Source: Vitrella brassicaformis (taxonomy: Eukaryota > Sar > Vitrellaceae). From it: a stretch of DNA of 48,556 nt. Below the pieces are notes generated by a model that saw only the letters and a list, made by a program, of their open reading frames with translations, ran no database searches and was not told the DNA's origin. Each line of letters opens with the position of its first letter. Positions within the stretch are counted from its first letter, which is position 1. Location of the stretch: NCBI GenBank assembly GCA_001179505.1, contig CDMY01000635.1, forward strand, positions 102,457-151,012, in the 5' to 3' direction. Below, one piece after another: positions 1 to 12,348 of the stretch. Position numbers and translations under genes: made by a program.

Positions 1-1097
1 CCATCCTGACGCTGACCCGCCCGTCCCCCCTCCCCCTGCCAGTCCCCCCTCTCACTCTCCCCCCTCTCTCCCTCTTACTTTGAAGCTGTCGCCACGTGAC
101 GACGACAAGGCCGTCGAGCCACCACAGAAGAAGATGCGGCAAGAGAGCGACCAGACACACGCCAGCGAGACCATGTCCATGTCCCTCGACCACCTGACGC
201 TGCCCACCACACCGGAGGGCAACTGCGGCATGGGAGGAGTGCCCCAGGGCGCCCAGTCCAACGCACCCAGCTCCTCAAGCGCCGCATCCACTTCTTCAGT
301 CGTGTGTGGTCAATCTCTCTTCCCGCCTCGGGCCCCTCCTACTCCCTCCCTCCCAGCACCCTGTGTCCCCTGCTATGAGTCGGACGGCGAGAGCGATGAC
401 GAGACTGACAGCGAGAGGGCTGTCGAGCCAGCGCTGCCCGGCCTGCGGCATTTGCGGGAGGCGCTGGACATCTTGCGTCATGCCGTGGGTGGTGGTGGGG
501 ATAATGGGTGGGGCGACAAGTATGTTCGTGTGCGGGTGCGAGAGCAGTATTTTCTTGATCTGGTGCTGCCTGGTGTGGCTGTGGAGCAATTCGAGTTTGA
601 CCCTTGTAGCAAGAAGGCCGCCGACCAGGTGCTGAGGAACGTCCTCTGGAAGCGAAACGAGATACTCAAAGGTAGGGTACCCACACACAGACACACCACA
701 CACCACACACACGCGACCTGTGCGGATACCGCCAGAACTCATTGCTTCTTGCCCCTTCGTGTGTGTGTGTGTGTGTGTCAGCACGTTTGATCTGGAAGGA
801 CCGAGTGCTGGATCGGCTTCAGCGCGAGAACCCTCAGTGGCCCGTGAGCTCCTTGATCCGCTACGACACGCAGCGGCACGTATTCACGTTCCAACCTCCT
901 GGGCGAGAGTCGCCCATTTTCGAGGTCAGCACACAAACCACACACACAAAACACACACAGAGCAGCATTGGGTGTACTGTACGTGTGTTGGTCGGTCGAC
1001 GCAGGCCATTCTGGGTGAGACGGAGAAACTGTTTCTTGACGCGGCTGAGAAGGCCCTGCAGAAGTACAGGCGGCAAAGCGGCACCTGGCTGTCGTGA
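1..1097 (+). CDS. Unrecognised protein, 5' end cut by the window edge
   Basis: Three exons fit: <1-671, 782-924 and 1005-1097, with GT-AG introns and a TGA stop. The frame is open back to base 2, so the start may lie outside the window; the first in-frame ATG is at 134. The visible N-terminal half is low complexity, with Pro/Ser-rich stretches, a possible nuclear signal (PPQKKMRQ) and an acidic run (ESDGESDDETDSE). The C-terminal ~120 residues look folded, with alternating charged and hydrophobic residues (YVRVREQYFLDLVLPG, later LIWKDRVLDRL). I recognise no family. The first intron has a CA-rich 5' half and an uninterrupted TG tract just before its acceptor. The gene faces the RING gene tail to tail across 2.6 kb of repeat-rich DNA. 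Confidence 0.6.
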
Positions 1098-1701
1098 TGG
1101 ACAAATGGAAGAGACTGAGACAGGCCGTATGTAGTGCATGCATGGGTGGGTGGTGCAATTGGATTGGATTGAATGGCTGAATTATGACCCATCCATCCAC
1201 TCAGGTGCGTGCGTATTCTGCTTGGTGGTGATGGGAGGGAGAGGGGGGTGGATGGATGGATGACGTGACGTCATACACACACATACATCGATGGCACCGC
1301 ACCGCACCGCACCCGACAGACAAGACAAGGCTCATTTCATTAATCCTGGATGATGGATGCACTCCGTTCTTCTTCTTCTTCTCTATTCCAATGGTTGGTG
1401 GTGAGCTGCTCATCATGAGTCTGCTGTGCAGGGTCCAGCTGACAGCTGAGAAGTGTTGTCGGTCTGTCCCTCATCGACAGCCTCCATGTGAGCGGCCCAC
1501 ATCACATCGATATGGCGACGTACAGACATACAAACAGACAGGCAGGCCGAGATGGGGGGAGTGAGGGAGGGAGGTGGGGTAGCTGAGTGGTGGTAATTAC
1601 AGGGGCCTGGCTCAGGCCGTCAGGTAGGGTGGGTATACTGCTGAGGGGGAGGGCAGGGGTACAGGAGGGAGGGGGGGACATGTGGACAACACACACATAC
1701 T

Positions 1702-1731
1702 TAGGTAGGTAGGTAGGTAGGTAGGCAGGCA
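1702..1731. repeat. GGTA/GGCA tetranucleotide array
   Basis: About six tandem TAGG/GGTA units are followed by GGCA variants. It is typical of the microsatellites through the window and has no visible coding context. Confidence 0.8.
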
Positions 1732-2930
1732 GGTACGCCTGTACTTACTGCGAAGGGTCGCTTCGTTGGTTGGTCAATCTGAAGGGAAGGCCTGCAGGAC
1801 AGGCCAGGATGGGGGGGGCCTCGTTGCACACGCGTACACTGACTGACTGACTGACTGCCTGGGCGTGTCGTGGCGTTCGTGGGGTTTCTCTTGTCTGTAG
1901 ACTACCAGCGGACTTCCCTTCCCTTCCCTTACACACACAGCCACACAACCAAATACTCACGCACGTTATACGTATCAACAGACACAGACAGTATCTAATC
2001 TATGGATCATAATGCTCGCGCAGAATTGAGTGCTCTCTCTCTCTCCTGAGCTCCTGCCTCTTCTGTGCTGGCTGGCTGGTATGCGTCCATCGCTGCGTAT
2101 GTGCCCAGGTGCCTGGGTGGGTGGATGGATGTGTAATGCTCTCTGAGTGAATGCATGACTGAACGAACACACAGGGTGGGGACACCTACATGAAGGGATG
2201 GACGGATGTGTGTGGTGTGTGAGGGACTCTTTGTGTTGTGAATGGTGGCTCTTTTATGTGCGCGTGTGCCCGGGTGTGGTGTTGGTGTGTGTCAGGGCCC
2301 CAGGAGACTTTCATATCTTGTCCTCCCCGCCCACCATGACACACACGACCATGCTCGGGAACTCTTTAATCAATCAATCGACCGCTCATTCATTCATTGA
2401 GTCCATGATCGTTGATCATCACACGGCCGCAGTGGGTGGTCTCAAAAAGTGTCCTCCGAGGCACAATGGATGGATGGATGCGAAGCGCGTCTGTCCGCTG
2501 CTCACACGCCTCTCTCATGTGCTGGCATGAAAATCGGCCGGCCACCTGTTCCTGTCTTGATTGATCTATCGGTCAGTCGGTCTCAGATTGCACAGCAGAC
2601 AGACAACCTCTCCCAACCAATCCACGCGTCTGTATGTGTGTGTGCGGGCATGCAAAGAGAGACAAGGCAGTCATGTAGCTAGCTAGGCTAAACAAAATGA
2701 ATTCATCGACAGGTGGACGGATGGATAGACACAATGATGGCGGTGGGTGTGTGGGCGTGTGCGTGTGGGCGTGACGTCACCTCTAATCGTACCTCGTGGC
2801 TCAATACAACCGCCCGCCCAACCAGATGCGACACACACGCCAAAAAATGGAATGACCATCACGGACGGCATCAAAACAGCCCCTGCCTGACACAGCCGGC
2901 CGCTGGTGCTGTCAGGTACGTGCCGCCATG

Positions 2931-2978
2931 CTCTCTCCTTCGTGTGGGCCCTGGCTCTCTCCTTCGTGTGGGCCCTGG
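2931..2978. repeat. Perfect 24-base tandem duplication
   Basis: Bases 2931-2954 and 2955-2978 are identical (each begins CTCTCTCCTTCG and ends GGGCCCTGG). The second copy overlaps the start of the foldback at 2977-3074 by two bases. Confidence 0.9.
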
Positions 2979-3074
2979 CTATCAGAGTCGCAACGCTATC
3001 AGGGTGGTTTCCGTTCATCGCCGCTGAGAGCGATGAACGGACACCACCCTGATAGCGTTTTGACTCTGATAGCC
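2977..3074. repeat. Near-perfect inverted repeat (45-base arms, 8-base loop)
   Basis: The left arm 2977-3021 pairs with the right arm 3030-3074 at 42 of 45 positions by direct reading. The loop is 3022-3029. No open frame explains it. It could be a small foldback element, a hairpin RNA precursor, or a recombination scar; the sequence alone does not decide. Confidence 0.85.
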
Positions 3075-3172
3075 CACCTTGGGTGGTTTGGGCCACCCGC
3101 ATGTTGTGTTAGGACAAACGTAAGATGAGGGCAGGATGCAGGTGTGATGTGGCTCTCTCTCTCTCTTCCTGT

Positions 3173-3359
3173 GTGATGTGGCAAAGTGTCCTCTGTGGCG
3201 CCTTGTTTGGTGTCTTGTGTCCGCGTACATCGACGAGCAGTGATACACCGACATCTGCGTCAACGCAGATATTTGACGCAGATATCTCTGTGTCGCTGCC
3301 CCTCGACGAACGACGGACACGAGACGCCCAGAACGTCACCACGGTGCAAAAGGCATCAC
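3173..3359. repeat. Long imperfect foldback (~90-base arms)
   Basis: Left arm 3173-3263 and right arm 3273-3359 are imperfect inverted copies around a 9-base loop. The inner stem is perfect over 11 bases (ATCTGCGTCAA at 3253-3263 against 3273-3283). Pairing continues outward with mismatches and small gaps to GTGATG/CATCAC at the outer ends. TC-rich tracts flank it on both sides. It lies about 100 bases from the foldback at 2977-3074. Confidence 0.7.
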
Positions 3360-3684
3360 TCTCTCTCTCTCTCTCTCTCTCCAGCATCGACAAGCCGCTT
3401 GAGTTGCATCCCAACCATCCATCCATCCATCAATCCATCGCACTCACTCAGCTATCTATCTATAGTACAAAGCAGTCCGTCAGTCTGTCAGCAAATGCAG
3501 CCACTTCCGGCCAGCCGGGCAGCCAGGCCCCTCACTAGCCCTCGTACTTCCACAACATACCATACACCGACAACATCATTAACACACCACACCACACCAC
3601 ACACCCATGCACAAAACAGGCATTCAGCCCACAACACAAACCACCTTCAGCCAGCCAACCACCTTCGGCCAGCCAGTGCGTCAG

Positions 3685-5345
3685 TCAGTAGTTGCGTGCG
3701 GTAGACTTGCGTTGGTTGCGGCCGTTGGTCTGCCCCCCGTTGCGCTTGTCCTTGCTCGCGAACTTGGGCTCGGGGGGCACGCCACACGACACGGCGGCCG
3801 GGTTGGTGTTGACTGGCTTCCCCTTCTTGCGGTTGCGGCGCTTGGAGCCGTTCATGAGGGCCTGGCGGCGACCCTCAGCAGCGAAATAGTCCTCCTCAAA
3901 CTGACCGACAGACAGACAGAGACATCATATCCGCTGTAGTCTTCTTTGCACGTGTGTGTGCGTCGTCGTGTGTCTGTCTGACCTCATCTTCCGATACTTC
4001 ATCGTCGGCCGAGTACACCTTACGAGGGCGGGGGGCCTGCAGGCGACAAAGGGGAACAAGCGAAGGTGACGGTGCGGTGGTTGGGTTGGTGCTTTTGGAT
4101 GTCAGTCGGTCACCGACTCACACACCTGCTGCTGGGCCCCCGTGAGCGCTGCGGTGGTGCTGTTGGTGCCCTCGGCCTGCGACAAGAGCTCCTCTATGGC
4201 GTACAACTCCTGACTGCACACACACACACACGCACACCAGAGAAACAGAGAGAAGGGGGGCACACATGGCACATCCATTCGCTTGCTGCGAGAGCCGTTC
4301 CTTCGTGTGTCATGCTCACAGCAGTGCGGGGACGTCGTATTGTCTGAGACTCAAGATGCGGCCCTGGAAGGCCTGCACCTGCTCACGCACCTCCTGAACC
4401 AATCAACACAGCACACGGACACATCGATGTGCAAATGTCCCGGGCTGGGAAGGGCCTTGCCTTAGCCCCTGCCTGCCTGACGTACCGCTAGTATCAGCCA
4501 GACGGTCTGCAGGTCAGCCTGCGGCCGCATACGCGCCAATGCGCCCCGCTGGCCGCAGATGATCTCCATCCGGTCGCGACGGCACCGCAACTTATCCAGC
4601 TCGGCCATGAAGTAGTGCATGTCGATACACTCAAAATGCTCCTCGCTCTCGTCCCCCCCTCCCGGCGCCACATACCCGCCACTGCTGCCGCCCGCCGCCA
4701 TCTCATTCAGCTGTGTCGCGTCCACCCGACCGGTCGCTGTCAGGATGGTGCCGCAGGGCAACTCGATGGCCGTGACCTCATCCGTCGGAGTGTTGGTGGC
4801 GGTGGCGGTGGTGCTGGTGTTGGCCATTGTTTCCTCCTCCAGTGTGTGCGGTGTGGCGGTGTTGGTGTGGTTGGTGTCGGCGCCACCGCCAGCGCCGTCA
4901 TGGTGGCCACCGTGTTGCCACCCAGCAGCAGCAGGGGCGAAGGTGGTGAAGTGTGTGAAGGGCTTGACGCAGAGGGGGCAGCGGAGATGCTCCTTGCACC
5001 AGTTGGTCAGACACGGGCGGCAGAAGGTGTGCTCACAGGCCCCCAGCTGGGCTGCATTGCAGCACACACCACAAAGCACAAAGCACAGAGAGACCACTCT
5101 CACGAGTCACTGTGGTGAGTCGTGTCTTGGCTATATGCGACCTCTCTGCTTCCCTTCCTGCCTCTCCTGCCTTTCCTTCCTGTCCTGCCGACGTGTGTCT
5201 GTCGTGTCGCTGCTTGTCGCTCTTGCGTACCGATTTCGACAGCAGCGTGCAGGCAGGTTCCATGCTTGAAGTCCGAGAGGCAGATTGCACAGGTTCCACT
5301 CACTGTCTTCTTCCGATGATCAGTGGTGGTGGGCGTATGGGACAT
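3685..5345 (-). CDS. RING-finger (C3HC4) protein, probable E3 ubiquitin ligase
   Basis: Six exons close without a frame error: 5345-5231, 5051-4486, 4393-4320, 4213-4126, 4036-3983 and 3900-3685, giving 370 residues. The RING finger is split by the first intron: CAIC lies at residues ~19-22 in exon 1, and CEHTFCRPC then CPLC follow at the start of exon 2. That is the C-x2-C ... C-x-H-x2-C-x2-C ... C-x2-C zinc pattern. Then come a Thr/Gly/His-rich linker, a charged helical stretch (ELDKLRCRRDRMEIICGQRG), a short acidic segment and a basic Lys/Arg/Asn-rich tail. RING fingers recruit ubiquitin-loaded E2 enzymes; the substrate cannot be told. The ATG at 5345 is the first in frame with the RING. 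It shares a 248-base divergent promoter with the J-domain gene. Confidence 0.85.
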
Positions 5346-5542
5346 ACAACGGCAGGTGCGACAGGCGACACACACACGATTCTCTCTCACGCCGCGCGAC
5401 GCGCCGACGCGGGAGAGTCCAACAAGCCGGTGGAGGACCGAGAGACGAACGCTGGAAAGCCTCCGAGAGAACCCCGGAAGCCTTCTTTTGTTTTGCTAGA
5501 GGGAAATGGATAGGATCAAAGCGCGCGTGAAACGAACGCATT

Positions 5543-5553
5543 TGCGAGCTTAG
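5543..5553 (+). promoter_or_regulatory. Shared promoter element, copy 1 (TGCGAGCTTAG)
   Basis: It lies between the RING gene start (5345, minus) and the J-domain gene start (5594, plus), 40 bases before the latter ATG. The reverse complement CTAAGCTCGCA matches the copies at 20337 and 41323 exactly over 11 bases. Confidence 0.6.
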
Positions 5554-5593
5554 GGCTGGCGTAGCTTCAAGCTTCCACCATAATTCTCCGCCC

Positions 5594-8500
5594 ATGTCGC
5601 TCAAGGACAAGGACAAAGCCTCGCCCAGGCAGAAATACGAAGACCGTCTGCGGCAGGTCCGTCACCGCGCCCCGAGCCGACCACACAGAGAAAGGCGCTG
5701 CTCTGGATGCGACGAACGCATGGATGGATGGAATGGATGGCTGGGCTGTTGTGTTTGTGTCGGTTCACAGGTCGGTGCGGACATCGATGCCGCCATGGCG
5801 GCCCGCGAGGAACACCACGAGCGGCACATCAGCGAGATCCAATACGCCAAGGAGCTGGAGATCACGGCCATCCGGCAGCAGTGCAGCGAGGAGCTCCAGC
5901 ACGCCCGGCAGACCTTCGAGGCCCACCTCTCAACCCTGCAGCAGGAGAGGGACCAGTCCACCCAACACAAGGAGCGGCTGGCGGCCGAGCTCACGGAGCA
6001 GAGCGACCTGGTGCAGTCCCTCTCACGCCAGCTGGAAAGCCTTAAGCATGAGAAGGCCGGGGCGGAGAAGCGCTGCCGTGAGACCGAGCGGCAGCAGGAC
6101 CAGCTCGAGGTAGTCAACCAGCGGCTGCAGCAGCAGCTGGACCTCGTGACGCAGTCGTCGGACTCTTTGTGTCGTGGGTCGGCCCTCAACCCCACGACCA
6201 TCGCAGTGTATGAGGAGGCCCTCAGCGGCCTGCAGCAGCAGCTCAGGCGCGCCGGCAAGGCCGCCGACTCCACCGAGATGATACACGAGGTCATGCAGCG
6301 ACTCGGCAGCAACCACCCCACCAGCAACAGTGACAGCGATGTCAAGATGGACGACGCAAACGAGACCAAGGAGCGGTCCGATGCCGCCATCCAGACTTCT
6401 GCCGACGCGTCTGACGACTCCCACCCCCCCTCCCCCTCCCCTTCCCCCAGCCAGGAGCAGCTGAACCGTTGCCTCCACGCCGTCCAATCGTATGACCCCG
6501 AGACCCTCCAGACCCTCCTGTCTGCCGCCCCCTCCTCCGTCGCCACCCACCCCGCCCTCCTCTCAGCCGTCTTCTCCCTCCCACCGCCCGAGGCCGAGCC
6601 CCTCTCACTCATTCTTTTGTCGTTCTACGACATGAAGCGTCTGGGGGACGTGCTGCTCAAGGCGGCCGGGGAGGGGCAGGACCGGGTGGTCCAGTGGACC
6701 ATCCGGGCCTGCCTGCGCAAGTTCCTGGCGTCGGTGGATGGGCGGGGGAGGAGCGCACTGGCGCTGGCGTGTGATGGTGGGAACGGGAAGCTGGCGGAGA
6801 TGCTGGTGCGGTATGACGCGCCGGTGGACACGAGGGATGAGAAGATGCAGACGCCTCTACACGCCGTCAGTCGCAGGTACGTCGAGGGAGGGACGCCAGG
6901 AGGGATGGATGGGTCTATCTGGTGTCTTCTGCGTCGTGTCTCATGTGGGTATGTATGTCATGTGGGCGATGTGCGCAGGGGTGATTTCAAGTTGGTTGAG
7001 TTTCTGTTGATGTCTGGTGCCGACCCCGCCCTGGTGGACTCGTCGGGCCACACCGCCCGTGCGCTGGCCGCAGACGGCGGATACTCGCAGGTCATCGAGC
7101 ACCTCGACAGCCAACACGTCATCAGCATATCCCTACGGGTAGTTACATACCAGCACGAGAGAAGAGAGAATAGGATATACACACACAGCCAGCCTTCCAT
7201 GAGCACCTTTCTGCACTGTTTGTGTGTTGAATGAATGAACGTGTGGCGGTGGCGTGGGGTGTGCCATGTCATGTGTGCAGGGCAATGACCACTACAAGCG
7301 CGGCGAGTATCGCGCGGCGTTGGAACGGTATAGCGAGGCCATCGGCATCTGCAAGCGGATGCCCCCACACTCACACGCAGACAACCTCACCAAACTACAC
7401 TACAACAAGGTAAGTAACTAAGGACGCACTAACACCCACACACGCGTACGCACACCGAAAGCCGCGAGGTCCATGTCATGTTGATTGCATTGCCCCCCTT
7501 TGGTTGGTAGGCCCGTGCGTTGTATCGGCTGGGCGAGTGGACGGCGGCGTTGCGTGAGTGCTCAGAGTGCCTCCGGCTGGACGACCGATACGAAAACGCG
7601 TACTCGCAACGGGCTCAGGTACACAGACCGAGGGACACGGATGGACACGAGACAGACGACGGTTGTGTGTATGTGTGGATGGAATGTGCGGGGGGTCGTT
7701 GTGTGTGTGTTTGTTTGTCAGTGTCACATGGCATTGTTGAAGTTCCAGGAGGCGGCCAACGACTACCAGAAACTCATGGAGCTTGTACCGGGCGAACTCG
7801 AGTGGGTCGCAAGGTCAGTAGGCCGCTGGGCATCTTCCCTCCCTCCCTCCCTCCCTCCCTCAGCACGTGTCTGTGCGTTGTGTCCATGGATCCTTCCACC
7901 TATCAGGCACCAGGATGCCCTCCGCATGGCCCAGATGGACCACTACGCCATGTTAGAGCTGCCGTCGCACACGGCTACCGGTGACGATATCAAGAAGGTG
8001 CGGAGAAAGAAGACGCCAACCCATCAGCAGCAGCAACGGTGGGCTGACTGACGTCGATTGCTTTGTTTGTTCGTTCAGGCCTACCGTCGTTTGGCGATGC
8101 GGTGGCATCCGGACAAGAACCGCCATCGGTCGGCCGACGAGCAGCTCCGGGCCAACGCACACTTCACACGGTCCGCCACTATTCGAGAAATGCAGCCAGC
8201 ACACACGTACCCTCGACATGCATGCATACATCTGCTCTCCTCACTCATCGATCAGGGTGCAAGAGGCCTACAATGTGCTATCGGACGAGGCCCAGCGGTC
8301 ATCCTACGACCTCACCCTCTCCCTGCAGAAGGCCAGCCGCTTCTCACCTCACTCCCACACCCACACCCACACCAGCCACAGCCACAGCCATTCCTCCTAC
8401 GCCCACCGGCCCCCCTCATTCCACCCCACTCACCACCCGGCATACTTCAACAACAACAGCCAACGATACAGAGACAGAGACCGCGCCTCCCAGTCCCCCC

Positions 8501-11104
8501 GCCGAGGACACCCATTCGACCCGGCGGCCGCCAACGCAGGCTGGTACTCGAGTGCATTTGGTGGGCCCACCAGCTCATGGATGGGGGGCTACCCCCACCC
8601 TACCACCGGCACACGGTCTGGCGGACCATCGCACGGCTTCAAGGTCTTCACGCCCTTCCCGCGGTCCGGCAACACGCCCCCACCTACTCGGGCCGGGGGG
8701 ACGAGCTACGCCGACATGGAGTGGACGGGGCAAGAGGATGAGGTGCCACAGGCCTCACATGCTCACCCACATGCACATGCAGCGACGGCACAAGCCAATC
8801 CCTGGACGGACAGCCAGCAACAGCAGCAGCAGCAGCAGCCGTCCAAGCATGATGAATACGGCCACGGGGCGGCAGACAACGCCAACCCCTCACGCAAACG
8901 GGAGGCTGCAGCTGCTGTGGTGGGTGTGGCGAGTGGGTCGAGTGGTGCGAGCAGCGAGACCCACAGCCAGCACTCTTCCTCTCAGCAGCAGAACGCCAAG
9001 AAATTCCCCATCCCCCCGCCCCAGCCCCCTCCCGGCAGCCCCATGGAAGTGGACGGCGGTCCCACCGACATCCCATCGGAGGGCCATGCGGAGCAGCACC
9101 ATGACCGAGACGCAGTCGAGAAGCGCACACCCAGCAAGGGCCGCATGCCCGGCGAGGACGCCACGCCCAAGCGTCAAACAACGGGGCCCCGCATGTCCTT
9201 CGTCTCATCCCAGGGAGCTGCCAAGGGTGGCCGCAACAACAACCCCCTCCCTTCGCCAGAGAGCGGGCACAAGTCCCGCCGTCGGTACAGTGCCGTTTGG
9301 CCCAAGGACCCCTTCCCCTCCTTCTCACCCAAGCCACAGCTGGTCAAGAATCCACATACGGCATCCGAGAGGGCGATCGGCATCGACCACATCCAGCAGG
9401 CCAACCAATCGCGGCCCAGCACAGCCACCAACGGGACGTCAGCACGCGAGCCACCCCTCACTGCCCGCTACCCCAACGAAGGCGGCCGCAAGACGGCTGC
9501 AGGGGCCGTCAACCCCCGCCCGGTGCCGACAAAGAGCCAGAACTACTTCGCTGCCGCCCCAGTCGGGGCGTCGGCAGAAGACGAGGGACCGCAGCTGACG
9601 TCAGAGCGGCTGACTGGGCGGAAGGGGGCAGCAAACCCCGGAAGCGGCATGGGATTACCCGCACAGCAGGGCGCCTCCCGTCCCGCTGCAGGAGTTTCCA
9701 ACCGATCTAGCTACGGCAGCAAGGATATCCACATCAGCAGCGACAGCTCGCCAGGCCGCGTCCGTGCCGAGGATGTGTATCGCACCAACGGGGGAGGGCT
9801 GGCGTCATCAGTGGGATCGGTGAGGTCGATGGAGCAGCTGATGGCTAGGATGAGGGGTGGCGCCAAGATGGACCCACGGATCGTCACTGTGGAGTTGGGC
9901 GGGACTGGTGGGGGCGGGCACAAGGGAGGCGGTGGCCGAAAGGCAAACTCGGCCAGTGCTGCTGGGGGCAACGGACAGATCAAGGTCCGCGGAGGAGGCA
10001 ATCCGACAGAGACGCCGCAGCGGGTGCGGTACAGTACACGACGCACACACACAATCCTTGTCAGCTGACACGGAAAGAACGACATGTAAGCCACCCACCC
10101 ATGTCTCTCTCGTTGCTGTCTCTCAGGGCGTGCGAAAGCTCCGCAAGAGCGATGCTGAGCAGGCCATTGGTTTCGGCGCCAGCCCCGCGAGTGAGCAGGA
10201 CATGGACAGCCCAGTAGAGATGAATACAGACAACGACCCCCCGCTACCGCCCACATCATTCCCCACATCCTACCCGCCGCCCCTGGACCCATCACAGCAG
10301 CCGCACAACACCACCGACTCACCCGCGCCCTCACCCATGATGCGCCACGCACACGGCTTCGACACCGTCAGCCCGGTCCGCAAGGCCACGGCCGCCGAGC
10401 ATGACGGCAATCTCGACTTCCTCTCGCGATTCGTGCCGTATGTCGATTCGGCTGCGGCCCGCGAGGCCTTCCAGGAGGGCATACCGTCGAGCGAGGCGCA
10501 TGCAGAGGACCCATTCATGATGAGTGGGGGCAATGACAATGCAGCGGCGGCAGCAGCGGCAGCAGCAGCACGAGGGCAGGAGTCCCTGTTTGGCGAGCCG
10601 GAAGGCCATAGCTGGGAAGGGCTGGGGCAGAAGGCCGCTGCGGCAGCCAGCGGACGAGCACCACACGCCAACCACCCAGCAGCCCGCCGACGCCACTCCG
10701 TGGGGCACGAGTCCACCCCTGCCAACAGCAATCCTCATCCCTTTGAGCAGCTGCGTGCCGAGGTGCCACCGGCCCCCATGTTTGACGAGCCGTCGCACCA
10801 GCGCCCCTTCTCCCGTGATGGAGACGACTACTCGACGGGCGAGCATGAGAACGGGCACTACTCCGAGCCCGAGCTCTCCCCCCAGCCGCCGCCGAGATAC
10901 CCCATGGATGAGGAGGTGCAGGTAGACGGATTCGAGGACGAGATGGACATGGGCCAAGAGCCAGAGGTAGACCACGCGTCGCATCATCCGTTGCATGCGT
11001 CATGGGGAGGAGGCTTCGCCGGTGGTGGGGCGGGGTCTGAGTCGGTGGGGTATGGCGGTGGTGCGCCTGTTGGCAAGGGCAAAAGGGGAGGGTCGCCAAA
11101 CTGA
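5594..11104 (+). CDS. Ankyrin-TPR-J-domain co-chaperone with long disordered tail
   Basis: Ten exons join in frame to about 1,528 residues: 5594-5656, 5771-6876, 6979-7138, 7281-7409, 7511-7618, 7722-7813, 7907-7997, 8079-8170, 8256-10023 and 10127-11104. Order: coiled coil rich in Glu/Gln/Arg (~25-210), ankyrin-like repeats (~310-430, e.g. GRSALALACDGGN, SGADPALVDSSGHT), TPR repeats (~444-550) and a J domain (~562-640) with the HPD motif in RWHPDKN. About 890 residues rich in His, Gln, Pro, Ser and Ala follow. J domains stimulate Hsp70 ATPase; TPRs often bind Hsp70/Hsp90 tails. The TPR clamp is partial: the expected Asn residues are present, but the Lys of the third helix pair is Asn (NAYSQRA). 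DNAJC7 has TPRs plus J but no ankyrin repeats. Cytosolic or nuclear location is inferred from lack of a signal peptide. Confidence 0.85.
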
Positions 11105-11500
11105 TCACAGACAGACAGAGGAGAGAGAGGGTGTGACAGACTGTAGCGAGCGCCTTGACTGAGGGGAGAGAGAGAGACTGTGTAGCATCGCTGATTGTTG
11201 GTGACTGACTGACTGGTGGCGATGGGATGGATGGCCGTGTGGTAGTGAGTGGAGGGAGGTGGATCGAATCAATCGATAGAATGCATTCATTGAATTGACG
11301 CTCGCTGACTGACTGATGTCGGTCGGTCGGTCGGTTCGTTTAAGACCCTATGGATAGCATGTGGTCGGTACACACATGTTCGTTCGTTCATCGCGTGAGT
11401 GTCAATACGTGTCTCATCGATCAGATCAACCGCCGCGCCCAGACAGCACAGAATTGACAGACACAGACAGACAGACGCAAATCTAAGACGCGTCCCACAG
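11105..11500. other. Convergent intergenic spacer
   Basis: 396 bases between two stop codons. It holds GACA, GACT and GGTC simple repeats and no credible frame; it is presumably overlapping 3' untranslated regions. Confidence 0.6.
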
Positions 11501-12316
11501 TCATCGTATCTCGGTGGCTGCGGCAAGCCGGCTGCTTTGGTTGCTCTCCCGCGCCTGATTGAACACCTCGCGGAACTCAGACCTGAGGGAGGACAGAGAG
11601 AGATGCGGTACACAATACACACATCACATCCACCCTCTCTGTCCGTCCGTCCGCCCATTTCACTCAGTCTCTCACTTGAGTTCCTTGTTGTGTGGGTCCT
11701 TGGTGAAGGCCGTGCCTGACATACATAGAGTCAGTGACAGAGAGCAAAGCACAGCACACTCTCTCTTCTCCCCCTGATCCGATGGATGCGCTCCTTCCCT
11801 CTCTTTGTTGGTGTGACACTCACCTAGTTCGGTAGCGGCCTGTGTCAAGTCGCCCAGTGCCTTGTAGGCATGCGCCAACCGGTAGTAGCCCTTGGGCCAC
11901 TCGGGGTCGTAACGCACCGTCTGATTGATGCACACAAACACGCACACACACACACACACACATGCATCTTATCTCCTCGCGTGTGTGTGTCCCATCCCAT
12001 TCCGTGCCGTACCTCTTTGCCCTGGGCGATTGCCTGCTGTGGCTGGTCCATGGCCAGGTGGCACGCAGCGCAGTTGGAGTGCAGCGCCCTGAGCAGCAGC
12101 ACCAGCTCCTGACGGCATGAGCTCAGATGGCCGAAATCAAACTCTGTTCCCGCCTTGGGGCCCCGCGCGTCGGTGAGCGAACGAATGAACGAGATGAGGG
12201 GGTTGTCGTCGGTCAAGACGGAGATTGCCTGCAGATCGGATACACACACACACACACACAGAGGGAGGGAGAGCGAAGGGGTAAAAGAGCAGAAGATGTG
12301 TCAATTTTGTTTGTTT

Positions 12317-12348
<32 letters not shown>

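Larger units (their letters stand above)
1098..3684. other. Repeat-rich intergenic region between two convergent genes
   Basis: No reading frame here is convincing on either strand. The stretch is built of short simple repeats (ATGG/CCAT, GACT, GGTA, CA/TG, TC runs) and presumably holds the 3' untranslated regions of both flanking genes. It contains a GGTA array, a 24-base tandem duplication and two long foldbacks, which are listed separately. Confidence 0.6.

Noticed and set aside
1098-2700. Possible small genes in the first intergenic region
   Set aside because: All frames are short, made of simple-repeat codons and lack splice-consistent extensions.
5662-6612. Minus-strand open frame of 316 codons
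   Set aside because: It mirrors the coiled-coil and linker codons of the J-domain gene, with Ser/Arg/Cys-rich shadow composition.
8063-9598. Long open frame (511 codons) in a second plus-strand frame
   Set aside because: It is a shadow of the J-domain gene's low-complexity exon. The main frame carries the J domain into this region with correct splice phases.
11930-12000. Short regularly spaced repeats that might suggest a CRISPR array
   Set aside because: They are CA/TG microsatellites inside a spliceosomal intron, with no unique spacers.
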